Below, one piece after another: positions 30,337-40,515 of a DNA stretch of 64,000 nt (within the stretch, counting starts at the first letter, position 1; each line of letters opens with the position of its first letter). Source of the DNA: Xanthomonas arboricola (GTDB lineage: Bacteria; Pseudomonadota; Gammaproteobacteria; Xanthomonadales; Xanthomonadaceae); contig NZ_MIGY01000002.1 in the NCBI RefSeq assembly GCF_002940665.1, positions 1 to 64,000 of the forward strand, read 5' to 3'. A program made the translations under genes and the position numbers. A model generated the notes under the pieces. That model ran no database searches and was not told the origin of the DNA. It saw nothing but the letters and a program-made list of their open reading frames with translations.

Positions 30337-31110
30337 ATGCGTTACGCGCTGGGCGTGGAGTACGACGGCAGCGAGTTCCAGGGCTGGCAGCAGTTGGGTG
30401 AACATGGCGGGCCGAGCGTACAGGCCAGCCTGCAGGCGGCGCTGTCCTCGGTGGCCGATGCCCCGGTGCAGGTGGTGTGCGCAGGCCGCACCGATGCCGG
30501 CGTGCACGGCGAATGCCAGGTGGTGCATTTCGACAGCGACGCGCACCGCGCGCCGCGTGGCTGGATGCTGGGCACCACCGCGCGCCTGCCGCCTTCGATC
30601 GCGGTGCGCTGGTGCGTGCCGGCCGCGGCCGACTTCCATGCGCGGTTTTCCGCACGCGCACGCCGCTACCGGTATCGCCTGCTCAATCGGCAGATACGCC
30701 CGGCGCTGTATCGTCAGACCTTGAGCTGGGAACGGCGCCCGCTGGATGCCGATGCCATGCACGCTGCCGCGCAGGCCTTGCTGGGCGAGAACGACTTCAG
30801 CGCATTTCGCAGCGTGCAATGCCAGGCCCTGCACGCACGCCGCAACCTGCAGGCCATCAGCGTGCACCGCATCGGCGAGGTGGTGGAAGTGCAGGTCCAG
30901 GCCAATGCATTCCTTCATCACATGGTGCGGAATATTGTTGGCTCGCTGATCCTGATCGGAACCGGGGAACAACCGGGCGACTGGATCGCGACGTTGCTGG
31001 CCGGCCGCGACCGCACGGTGGCCGGGCCGACAGCGCCGCCACAAGGCCTGGTCTTCATCGGGCCGTTGTATCCCGCAGAGTGGCATCTGCCCGCTGAGGT
31101 GACCCAATGA
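30337..31110 (+). CDS. truA: tRNA pseudouridine(38-40) synthase TruA
   Basis: The enzyme isomerises uridines 38-40 in the anticodon arm of many tRNAs. The 257-residue protein has catalytic Asp-53 in AGRTDAGVH, the opening [17 protein letters not shown] and the late motif [13 protein letters not shown]. The start ATG at 30337 gives the family N-terminus. It overlaps trpF by four bases (ATGA). Confidence 0.97.
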   Translation: MRYALGVEYDGSEFQGWQQLGEHGGPSVQASLQAALSSVADAPVQVVCAGRTDAGVHGECQVVHFDSDAHRAPRGWMLGTTARLPPSIAVRWCVPAAADFHARFSARARRYRYRLLNRQIRPALYRQTLSWERRPLDADAMHAAAQALLGENDFSAFRSVQCQALHARRNLQAISVHRIGEVVEVQVQANAFLHHMVRNIVGSLILIGTGEQPGDWIATLLAGRDRTVAGPTAPPQGLVFIGPLYPAEWHLPAEVTQ

Positions 31111-31775
31111 ATCGATCGCTGTACCGCACCCGCATCAAGTTCTGTGGCATGACCCGCGCCGGTGATATCCGACTGGCCGGCGAGCTGGGTGTGGACGCGG
31201 TAGGTTTCATCTTTGCGCATGGCAGCCCGCGCCGCGTGGCGCCGGCCGAGGCGCGCGCGATGCGCCAGGCCACCGCGCCGATGGTCGATGTGGTAGCGCT
31301 GTTCCGCAACAATTCCAAGGAAGAAGTGCGCGAGGTGGTGCGCACGGTGCGCCCGACCTTGCTGCAGTTCCATGGAGAGGAAGACGACGCGTTCTGCCGC
31401 AGCTTCAACCTGCCGTATCTCAAGGCGGTGCCGATGGGCAGCGGCGGGACCAACGGCGAGGACGCCAACGCGCGGACCTTGCAGCTCGCCTATCCCAACA
31501 CCGCCGGTTTCCTGTTCGACAGCCATGCGCCTGGCGCGGGCGGCGGTACCGGCAAGACCTTCGATTGGTCGCGCCTGCCCACCGGCCTGCATCGCCCGTT
31601 TCTGCTGGCTGGCGGCATCACCGCCGATAACGTGTTCGATGCGATCGTGGCAACGTTGCCGTGGGGCGTGGACGTGTCCAGCGGCGTGGAACTGGCGCCC
31701 GGGATCAAGGACGGCCACATGATGCGCAAGTTCGTTGAAGAAGTGCGCCGGGCCGATTGTCATGAGATGGGGTGA
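31107..31775 (+). CDS. trpF: N-(5'-phosphoribosyl)anthranilate isomerase
   Basis: This is the third step of tryptophan synthesis. The 222-residue TIM barrel has the catalytic Cys-13 in [19 protein letters not shown], and the phosphate-binding [13 protein letters not shown] and VDVSSGVE loops. It is coupled to truA through an ATGA overlap, an order also seen in pseudomonads. A LysR gene converges on it from the other side. Confidence 0.96.
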   Translation: MNRSLYRTRIKFCGMTRAGDIRLAGELGVDAVGFIFAHGSPRRVAPAEARAMRQATAPMVDVVALFRNNSKEEVREVVRTVRPTLLQFHGEEDDAFCRSFNLPYLKAVPMGSGGTNGEDANARTLQLAYPNTAGFLFDSHAPGAGGGTGKTFDWSRLPTGLHRPFLLAGGITADNVFDAIVATLPWGVDVSSGVELAPGIKDGHMMRKFVEEVRRADCHEMG

Positions 31776-31777
31776 GT

Positions 31778-31809
31778 TGGGGAATTGAGAATCGGGATTG
31801 GGGAATCGG
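31778..31809. repeat. GGGAAT-type short repeat string after trpF
   Basis: The run GGGGAATTGAGAATCGGGAT continues as TGGGGAATCGG. It is the reverse-complement type of the string at 9701-9731 and again starts right after a stop codon. ATTCCCGG at 31854-31861 can pair with it. Confidence 0.6.
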
Positions 31810-31908
31810 AGCGGGCAGTCTGCCTGGTTGTTTTGATTACTCTTGGGTTATCCAATTCCCGGTGATTGATTGCTTGGTCGTAGTTTCTCCGACCACTGAG
31901 CGTTCCAA

Positions 31909-32829
31909 TCAGGCGCTTGCGGCATCCGTGGTGCCCTGCTGATCTTCTGAAAGTGCGCTACGCAACCAGCCGGCAAGCTGTTCGATGCGCGGGTCCGGGT
32001 TGCGCCTTGCGGCGCACAGCACCCAGCGGCCGCGGGTTGGCGTGAAGCCCCACGGCGCCAGCAGGCGTCCGGCGGCCAGGTCTGCGGCAACCAGCGGTTG
32101 CGGTGCGATCGCCACGCCCAGGCCGGCGGCGGCCGCTTCCAGCAGGTAGACCAGATGTTCGAATTCGGTGCCGAAGCGCAGCGCGTCGGGCGCCAGGCCG
32201 TGGCTTTGCGCCCACTCCGGCCAGGCCTGCGGGCGCGAGCGGGTGTGCAGCAAGGCGTGATCGAGCAGGGCGGCAGGCGCTTTGCCGGCCAGCTGTGTCG
32301 CCGATGCCAGCTGCGGGCTCAGCACCGGACCGATCCACTCCACCCCCAGCTCGTGCACCTGCCAGTCGCCTGGCCATGGCGGGGTGTCCAGCAGCAGTGC
32401 CGCATCCAGGCCATCCAGGTCCGGGCCAGGCGCCTGCTCGTTGGCCGACAGGTGCAGGCGCACCTGCGGCAGATCCCGCTGCAGCCGGCCCAGCCGCGGG
32501 ATGACCCAACGCGCGAGCAGGCTGCCCGAGCAGCCCAGCACCAGCGGCGCCTCGCTGGTGGGGCGGCGCAACGCGGCCCAGGTGTCGCCGATCAGCGCAA
32601 AGCCTTCGCCGGTCGCATCGCGCAGCCGGACGCCGGCAGGCGTCAGCGCCAGGCCGCGGCCCTGGCGGGTAAACAGCGCCGCGCCCAGCGCCTGTTCCAG
32701 CGAGCGCATGTGCCGGCTGATGGCGCCATGGGTCACGTGCAACTCTTGCGCGGCCCGGCTGACGCTCTGCAAACGCGCGGCGGATTCGAACGCGCGCAGC
32801 GCTGCCAGTGGCGGAAGCAGTGTGCTCAT
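31909..32829 (-). CDS. LysR-type regulator divergent from trpB
   Basis: The 306-residue protein has an N-terminal winged helix-turn-helix ([37 protein letters not shown], given here in part as residues 8-44) and a periplasmic-binding-like effector domain from about 90. The helix-turn-helix is of the GcvA/TrpI group. Divergent placement from trpBA matches TrpI of pseudomonads, which activates trpBA with indoleglycerol phosphate. I infer the same role here from context and subgroup, not from specific residues. Confidence 0.88.
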   Translation of the reverse strand: MSTLLPPLAALRAFESAARLQSVSRAAQELHVTHGAISRHMRSLEQALGAALFTRQGRGLALTPAGVRLRDATGEGFALIGDTWAALRRPTSEAPLVLGCSGSLLARWVIPRLGRLQRDLPQVRLHLSANEQAPGPDLDGLDAALLLDTPPWPGDWQVHELGVEWIGPVLSPQLASATQLAGKAPAALLDHALLHTRSRPQAWPEWAQSHGLAPDALRFGTEFEHLVYLLEAAAAGLGVAIAPQPLVAADLAAGRLLAPWGFTPTRGRWVLCAARRNPDPRIEQLAGWLRSALSEDQQGTTDAASA

Positions 32830-32859
32830 ATGTGAGTCCAGGTCACAGGTTGCAGCAAT

Positions 32860-32896
32860 CTTATCGATTTATCGCGCGCCGTGGCTGCGCTACAGT
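32860..32896 (+). promoter_or_regulatory. Candidate LysR-controlled trpB promoter
   Basis: The 106-base divergent gap holds an AT-rich direct repeat TTATCG-AT-TTATCG (32861-32874), which overlaps a weak -35 (TTTATC, 32868-32873). A TACAGT -10 (32891-32896) follows after 17 bases. A weak core promoter with a repeat at the -35 fits an activator-dependent start. Confidence 0.4.
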
Positions 32897-32935
32897 AATG
32901 CCTCTTGTATGACCGCATCGCTGCAGAGGATTCCC

Positions 32936-34152
<1,217 letters not shown>

Positions 34153-34153
<1 letters not shown>

Positions 34154-34362
34154 TGCCACTGCGGCGCGTCACCGTGACCGCGCTGGCCGACCAGCCAGGC
34201 GAACAGGAGCTGCTGCTCGCCTGGCTCGACCGCTGGGCGCCGCAGATCCGTACCTGCTCGGAGAACAGCGGCTGCGGCTGCTGCCTGGACAGTTTCGACC
34301 TCGAGGTCGAGGCCCAGGCATTGGCCGAACTGCCGCCTGCCATGTACCAGGACATCCATTGA
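34153..34362 (+). CDS. Small Cys-rich protein between trpB and trpA
   Basis: The 69-residue product begins at the ATG that overlaps the trpB stop as TGATG, so it should be translated by coupling. It has a clustered Cys motif, C35-x5-C41-x-C43-C44 (TCSENSGCGCC), an N-terminal beta-like start MPLRRVTVTAL and an acidic C-terminal helix (EVEAQALAELPPAM). There is no signal peptide or membrane helix. I do not recognise a family. The Cys cluster could bind a metal or act in thiol chemistry. Codon use matches the surrounding genes, which supports a real gene. The gap to trpA is 39 bases. Confidence 0.72.
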
Positions 34363-34401
34363 AGCGGTCGTACCGCCTCTAAACTTTTGCAAGGTCTTTC
34401 A

Positions 34402-35205
34402 ATGCGTCGTATCGACGAAACCTTCCAGCGCCTGCGCGCCGATGGCCGCAAGGCGCTCATCCCCTTCATCACTGCCGGCGACCCGTCGCTGGAAGCCACC
34501 GTGCCGGTCATGCATGCGCTGGTGCGTGCCGGTGCCGATGTCATCGAGCTCGGCGTGCCGTTTTCCGATCCCATGGCCGACGGCCCCACCATCCAGCGCA
34601 GTTCCGAGCGCGCGCTGGGCCGTGGTGCCGGCCTGGCCTACGTGCTGGAGGCGGTGCACGAATTTCGTCGTGAAGACGCCACCACGCCGGTGGTGTTGAT
34701 GGGCTACCTCAACCCGATCGAGATCCACGGCACCCGGCGCTTCGCGCAAGCCGCTGTCGCTGCCGGAGTGGATGGCCTGCTCCTGGTCGACCTGCCGCCC
34801 GAAGAAGCGGCCGAGACCCGCGCCGTCTTCACCGAGGTCGGCCTAGCCCTGATTGCGCTGGCCTCGCCGACCACCAGCGAGCAGCGCCTGGACATGCTGT
34901 GCAGCAGTGCCCAGGGCTATCTGTACTACGTCAGCTTCGCCGGCGTCACCGGCGCCTCGAATCTGCTCGACACCCATGCCGCCAGCGACCGCCTGCGCCA
35001 GCTGCGTCGGCGTGCCGGGGCCCCGGTGGTGGCCGGTTTCGGCATCAAGGACGCTGCCAGCGCCGCCGCAATGGCCGTCGACGCCGAAGGTGTGGTGGTC
35101 GGCAGCGCCCTGGTCGCCGCGCTGGCCGAAGCTGCCGACGTCCGCAGCGCCCGCGAACGCGCCGAAGCCTTCCTGGTCCCGCTGCGCCAGGCACTGGATC
35201 GCTGA
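34402..35205 (+). CDS. trpA: Tryptophan synthase alpha chain
   Basis: The enzyme splits indoleglycerol phosphate to indole, which is channelled to TrpB. The 267-residue TIM barrel has catalytic Glu-49 and Asp-60 in ELGVPFSDPMADGP, plus YYVSFAGVTGA (loop 6) and the phosphate site VAGFGIKDAAS. The ATG at 34402 was chosen over an upstream TTG because it gives the family start MRRIDETF. Confidence 0.96.
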   Translation: MRRIDETFQRLRADGRKALIPFITAGDPSLEATVPVMHALVRAGADVIELGVPFSDPMADGPTIQRSSERALGRGAGLAYVLEAVHEFRREDATTPVVLMGYLNPIEIHGTRRFAQAAVAAGVDGLLLVDLPPEEAAETRAVFTEVGLALIALASPTTSEQRLDMLCSSAQGYLYYVSFAGVTGASNLLDTHAASDRLRQLRRRAGAPVVAGFGIKDAASAAAMAVDAEGVVVGSALVAALAEAADVRSARERAEAFLVPLRQALDR

Positions 35206-35217
35206 TGCGCGCTACGA

Positions 35218-35970
35218 TCAATACGTCATGCTGCAGGTTGCGCACGCGGCTGCATTGCATACCTTGACCCCGAAATTGGACTCAAGCTTGCAACTTCCGC
35301 CGCTAGCGCAACTACATTTCACTGCGGCAGAAGGGACCTGAATGGATTGGCTTGCCAGCAAGCCTAGTGCCATATTCTCAGTTGCAGAGCCAGTCATGGG
35401 GATCTGATAGCCATCGGGGACATCCATCGGTGCAACATAACCATACAGACGGATCCACACCGCATCGCGCCCGCTGGCGTCCACCGGAATGTCCAGGGTC
35501 TTTTTGAATGCAAGTAGATCCTTTCTGACGTCGGGGACCGACAGCAGGCGTGCATCGATCCGCGGCAAGCTTCTGACTTCGTCAGCACTGGCAAAGGTCG
35601 CACCTATTTGATCCTGCCGAACCGGGTACATCGCTGTGCTTCCACCACGGTTGCATTGTGTGCAGTCTGAGCTCATTGCACAGAAAGTCTGACCATTGGG
35701 AAGTAACGTGGGGCTGCATCCAGATCCTCCAGGACATGCGCAGGTCAGGATGGCGGTCGGACTGATTGCCCAGACACCTTTTTCCTGGGTAAACATGAAC
35801 CAGCCAGTAGGTACCCTTATTGTCATCGAGCCATCTGGATTGATGTGCGACGTCGTCTTGCTTGGAAGCTGTGCGCTGGTCTCAGTTCCGCACATCTTTA
35901 CTTGGGCTTGGCTGCTACCGATAACGGAGACCAGGAGTAAGAGAGCTGCAATGCATGCCGGTGTTTTCAT
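35218..35970 (-). CDS. Secreted protein with a duplicated six-cysteine motif
   Basis: The 250-residue precursor has a signal peptide (cut after SSQA, about residue 22). The mature part carries the pattern C-x-C-x5-C-x(10-11)-C-x(4-5)-C-x2-C twice: C77, C79, C85, C97, C103, C106 and C219, C221, C227, C238, C243, C246. About 110 residues without cysteine lie between them. I recognise no family. Each motif could be a small disulfide-knotted or metal-binding unit. The gene is opposite in strand to trpA and accD, and its base composition is visibly less GC-rich than theirs, which suggests later insertion between them. Confidence 0.78.
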   Translation of the reverse strand: MKTPACIAALLLLVSVIGSSQAQVKMCGTETSAQLPSKTTSHINPDGSMTIRVPTGWFMFTQEKGVWAISPTAILTCACPGGSGCSPTLLPNGQTFCAMSSDCTQCNRGGSTAMYPVRQDQIGATFASADEVRSLPRIDARLLSVPDVRKDLLAFKKTLDIPVDASGRDAVWIRLYGYVAPMDVPDGYQIPMTGSATENMALGLLASQSIQVPSAAVKCSCASGGSCKLESNFGVKVCNAAACATCSMTY

Positions 35971-36250
35971 GATCGATCCTTGTTCACTGAGGCTTCTAGG
36001 GGGCTTGTTTCGTTTGGGCGATACGCATTTAAGCAGGCGTATGGCTGCTGGAGCACTCCAGCCCCGATCCCTGGGCGCCAGGTCGCTAATATCATAATCG
36101 CGTTGCTTGTAAAAGCCTGTGCCGATCGGCGGCTGTCCGCTCGACTATCTTGCTGGTGTTTCGCCGCGTAGGTCTGCGAAAGCGTCGGGCGCCGGGCTGG
36201 TTTACACTCCGCATTCTGATGCCCCATAGGGGGTGCTTTTACGGAATCGA

Positions 36251-37135
<885 letters not shown>

Positions 37136-37217
37136 GGCCGGTGGTTGCGCGCGCGCGCGACAACTTCGCACGCGCTGCTGCGTGTGCGCCCACCCGTAGG
37201 CAGGAACACCGCAACGC

Positions 37218-38567
37218 ATGAGCAGTCGCAAGTATTTTGGAACCGACGGCATCCGCGGTCGGGTCGGGCAGGGCGTGATCTCGGCCGATTTCGTGCTGAG
37301 GCTGGGCAATGCGCTCGGTCGCGTGCTGACCCGTGGCCGTAGCAAGCGTCCGCTGGTGCTGATCGGCAAGGACACCCGGATTTCCGGCTACATGTTCGAA
37401 GCCGCACTGGAGGCCGGCCTGGTCGCCGCCGGCGCCGACGTGCAGCTGATCGGCCCGATGCCGACTCCGGCCATCGCCTTCCTGACCAACACCCTGCGCG
37501 CCGATGCCGGCGTGGTGATCAGCGCCTCGCACAATCCGCACTACGACAACGGCATCAAGTTCTTTTCCGCCGAAGGCGAGAAGCTCGATGACGCCACCGA
37601 AGCGTCGATCGAGGCCGCGCTGGACGAGCCGTTCCACACCGTGGAATCGGAGCGTCTGGGCAAGGCGATCCGCACCCGCGATGCGATCGGCCGTTACATC
37701 GAGTTCTGCAAGGCCAGCGTGGCGCGCGGGTTCACCCTGCATGGCCTGAAGATGGTGCTGGACTGCGCACACGGCGCGACGTATCACATCGCGCCGATGC
37801 TGTTCCGCGAGCTGGGTGCGGACGTGGTCGTCATCGGTGCCGCACCCGACGGGCTCAATATCAATGCCGGTGTCGGCTCCACCCATATCGACAATCTCGC
37901 CGCCAAGGTGCGCGAGAGCGGTGCACAGCTCGGCATCGCCTTCGATGGCGATGGTGATCGCGTGCTGATGGCCGACGACCAGGGCAACCCGGTCGATGGC
38001 GACGATCTGCTGTACGTGCTCGCGCGTTCCTGGCAGGCCAGCGGCCGGCTTACCGGCACCGTGGTCGGCACGTTGATGACCAACTACGGCCTGGAGCAGG
38101 CGCTGGCTGCATCGGACATCCCGTTCCAGCGTGCCAAGGTCGGCGACCGCTATGTGCACCAGGCCCTGGTCGAAGGTGGCGGCACGCTGGGCGGCGAAAC
38201 CTCCGGCCATCTGCTGTGTCTGGATCGCGCCACAACAGGCGATGGGATCGTCAGTGCGTTGCAGGTGCTCGAGGCGCTGGGGCGCGATGGACAGAGCCTG
38301 CGCCAGGCACTGGGCAGTCTGAGCAAGGTGCCGCAGAAGACCGTCAATGTGCGGCTGGACGGCGGTGCCGCCAAGGCGATTGTCGAGGCCGCCGGCGTGC
38401 AGCAGGCGCTACAGCAGGCGCAGACCGCCGTGCAGGGCCGTGGGCGTGCGTTCCTGCGTCCTTCCGGCACCGAGCCGGTGGTGCGCGTGACCGTGGAGGC
38501 CGACGACGCCGGTCTGATGCAGGACACGCTCGACCGTCTCTCCGGAGCCGTGCGTGACGCGGCGTGA
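37218..38567 (+). CDS. glmM: Phosphoglucosamine mutase
   Basis: The enzyme interconverts glucosamine-6-phosphate and glucosamine-1-phosphate for UDP-GlcNAc. The 449-residue protein starts [13 protein letters not shown], has phosphorylated Ser-104 in [11 protein letters not shown], the Mg loop [11 protein letters not shown], the sugar loop GGETSGH and the phosphate loop [11 protein letters not shown]. It lies 82 bases after accD. In many gammaproteobacteria glmM is followed by tpiA-secG; here about 6.8 kb separates them. Confidence 0.97.
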   Translation: MSSRKYFGTDGIRGRVGQGVISADFVLRLGNALGRVLTRGRSKRPLVLIGKDTRISGYMFEAALEAGLVAAGADVQLIGPMPTPAIAFLTNTLRADAGVVISASHNPHYDNGIKFFSAEGEKLDDATEASIEAALDEPFHTVESERLGKAIRTRDAIGRYIEFCKASVARGFTLHGLKMVLDCAHGATYHIAPMLFRELGADVVVIGAAPDGLNINAGVGSTHIDNLAAKVRESGAQLGIAFDGDGDRVLMADDQGNPVDGDDLLYVLARSWQASGRLTGTVVGTLMTNYGLEQALAASDIPFQRAKVGDRYVHQALVEGGGTLGGETSGHLLCLDRATTGDGIVSALQVLEALGRDGQSLRQALGSLSKVPQKTVNVRLDGGAAKAIVEAAGVQQALQQAQTAVQGRGRAFLRPSGTEPVVRVTVEADDAGLMQDTLDRLSGAVRDAA

Positions 38568-38643
38568 GTCGCTGATCATTGGTGTCTGCGTGGTCTTTGC
38601 CAAGGCCGCGACGTTCTACCTGCTGTATCGCCTGCTGTCCTGA
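38554..38643 (+). CDS. Possible 29-residue membrane peptide after glmM
   Basis: A GTG at 38554, overlapping the last 14 bases of glmM, opens a 29-codon frame. It encodes a basic start (VTRRES, with GTG read as Met) and then one hydrophobic stretch [20 protein letters not shown], followed by LLS. The architecture is that of single-span micropeptides. Evidence is limited to frame and composition, and there is only a weak ribosome site (CCGGAG, 38543-38548). Confidence 0.35.
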   Translation: MTRRESLIIGVCVVFAKAATFYLLYRLLS

Positions 38644-38691
38644 GCGGCAGGCTTTCCTTTTGACTTCCCGACTTCAACTGCAGATATCCGT

Positions 38692-39630
38692 ATGAGCGCC
38701 CGCATCCCGACCCTGGACATCACCCGTTTCGACAGCGACCGCGACGCTTTCGTCGCCGAGCTCGGTGCGGCCTATCGGCAGTGGGGCTTTGCCGGCATCC
38801 GCAACCACGGCATCGCGCAAGCCGACATCGACGCGGCGTATGACGTGTTCAAGGCGTTCTTCGCGCTGCCTGAGCAGGTCAAGCGTCGCTATCACGTCGA
38901 AGGCAGCGGCGGTGCGCGCGGCTATACCGCGTTCGGCGTGGAGACCGCCAAGGATTCCAAGCATTTCGACCTGAAGGAGTTCTGGCACATCGGCCGCGAG
39001 ATCACGGACGATTCGCCGTACCGCGCGGTGATGTCGCCGAACCTGTGGCCCGAAGAGGTGCCCGGTTTCCGTGAGCGCGGCTATCGCCTGTACCAGCAGC
39101 TGGACCAGCTGGGCTCGCGCGTGCTGTCGGCGCTGGCGCTGCATATCGGCCTGCCGCAGGACTACTTTGTCGACAAGACCAACAACGGCAATTCGATCCT
39201 GCGGCCGATCCACTACCCGCCGATCACCAGCGACGACATTCCCAACGTGCGCGCCGGGGCGCACGGCGACATCAATTTCATCACCTTGCTGGTCGGTGCC
39301 AGCGCGGCCGGGCTGGAAGTACGCTCCAACGACGGCGAGTGGGTGCCGTTCACTGCCGATGCCGACACCATCGTGGTCAACATCGGCGACATGCTGCAGC
39401 GCCTGACCAACCACGTGTATCCGTCCACCATCCACCGGGTGGTCAATCCGCCGGGCGAACAGGCGCGCAAGCCGCGCTATTCGGTGCCGTTCTTCCTGCA
39501 CCCCAATCCGGATTTCCTGATCGACGTGCTGCCTTCGTGCATCACCGCCGACAATCCGAGCCGCTATCCCGAGCCGATCACCGCGCACGGTTTTCTGGAA
39601 GAACGTCTGCGCGAAATCAAGCTGAAATGA
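38692..39630 (+). CDS. Isopenicillin N synthase-like 2OG-Fe(II) oxygenase
   Basis: This is a 312-residue non-haem iron dioxygenase. The N-terminal DIOX_N part (IPTLDITRF, WGFAGIRNHG) is followed by the jelly-roll core. The iron ligands are visible: His-191 and Asp-193 (GAHGDINFITLL) and His-248 (STIHRVVNPP). The 2-oxoglutarate-binding pair is Arg-262 and Ser-264 (RYSVPFF). The substrate is unknown. Relatives oxidise diverse small molecules and are common as lone genes in proteobacteria. It is 48 bases after the possible micropeptide and about 200 bases before the cupredoxin operon. Confidence 0.92.
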   Translation: MSARIPTLDITRFDSDRDAFVAELGAAYRQWGFAGIRNHGIAQADIDAAYDVFKAFFALPEQVKRRYHVEGSGGARGYTAFGVETAKDSKHFDLKEFWHIGREITDDSPYRAVMSPNLWPEEVPGFRERGYRLYQQLDQLGSRVLSALALHIGLPQDYFVDKTNNGNSILRPIHYPPITSDDIPNVRAGAHGDINFITLLVGASAAGLEVRSNDGEWVPFTADADTIVVNIGDMLQRLTNHVYPSTIHRVVNPPGEQARKPRYSVPFFLHPNPDFLIDVLPSCITADNPSRYPEPITAHGFLEERLREIKLK

Positions 39631-39828
39631 TACGTTCGCAGCGACCAGCCCGTGCAGCAGCTGCGCTTACAGCAGAAGCAATGACCGCTGGCACAGTTTG
39701 ATTCATGAAGCTCTGTTCGCGTCTGGTTAAAGCTTGCATTCACCTCAGCCGATAACCCAGTCTGATCGCTAGCGCGACGTCGGATTCGCCTGGCGCCGCT
39801 GCCGATTGCATTAGAGCTCGGGGGGCGC

Positions 39829-40515
39829 ATGAGGACGCAGTGGTTCAAACGGATCGGCCCGGTTGCGGGGTTGCTGGCGTCCTGCGCCGCAAGCTGCGCA
39901 TCGGCAACGCCGATCAGCGTGACCGTGGTCGATGGCAACGGCATGTTGGTCGATGCGGTGGTGAGTCTGGAGCCGGCTCGTGCGGTTGCCGCCGGGGCGC
40001 CCAGGACCGTCGAGATGGACCAGGTCAATTCGCAGTTCGTGCCTGCCGTGCTGGCGGTGCGCACCGGCACCCTGGTGCGGTTTCCCAACAGCGACCAGAT
40101 TCGCCATCAGGTCTATTCGTTCTCAGCCGCAAAGCGGTTCGAGTTGCCGCTGTTCCAGGGCAGCACTGCGGCCCCGGTGCGCTTCGACCAGGCTGGTCTG
40201 GTAACGGTGGGCTGCAATATCCATGACTGGATGCTGGGCTATATCGTGGTGATGGACACGCCGTATTTCGGCAAGACCGGCAGCGACGGTCGGGTACAGC
40301 TGGATGCGCCGGCAGGCAGCTACACGCTGCGGGTCTGGCATCCGCGCATCAAGGGCGCCATGCTTGCCGAACCGGTGGCGCTTGCGCGCGAGGCTGTGCA
40401 ACGGCGGGTGACCTTGCAGACCACCGGCGTCGCGCCAGCGGTGCCACCGGATGCGCGCGTGCGGGCGCTGCAGGACAAGTTCCGTCGCGCCGACCCGAAG
40501 ACGCCGAAGCCATGA
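39829..40515 (+). CDS. Periplasmic cupredoxin-like protein (methylamine-utilisation type)
   Basis: The 228-residue precursor has a signal peptide (cut after CASA, about residue 26). The plastocyanin-like domain places a type I copper set at His-93 (IRHQVYSF), Cys-129, His-132 and Met-135 (GCNIHDWM). It also contains the PNSDQIRHQVYSF and GYIVVMDTPYF segments seen in proteins annotated as methylamine-utilisation cupredoxins. A carboxypeptidase-regulatory-like stretch follows (GRVQLDAPAGSYTLRVWHP). No methylamine dehydrogenase genes are here, so the name does not imply that function. It overlaps the next gene by ATGA. I infer a copper-binding redox or sensor role for the operon. Confidence 0.85.
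   Translation: MRTQWFKRIGPVAGLLASCAASCASATPISVTVVDGNGMLVDAVVSLEPARAVAAGAPRTVEMDQVNSQFVPAVLAVRTGTLVRFPNSDQIRHQVYSFSAAKRFELPLFQGSTAAPVRFDQAGLVTVGCNIHDWMLGYIVVMDTPYFGKTGSDGRVQLDAPAGSYTLRVWHPRIKGAMLAEPVALAREAVQRRVTLQTTGVAPAVPPDARVRALQDKFRRADPKTPKP

Noticed and set aside
39829-40515. Methylamine utilisation function for the cupredoxin-like gene
   Set aside because: No methylamine dehydrogenase or maturation genes occur nearby. Only the domain name suggests it.
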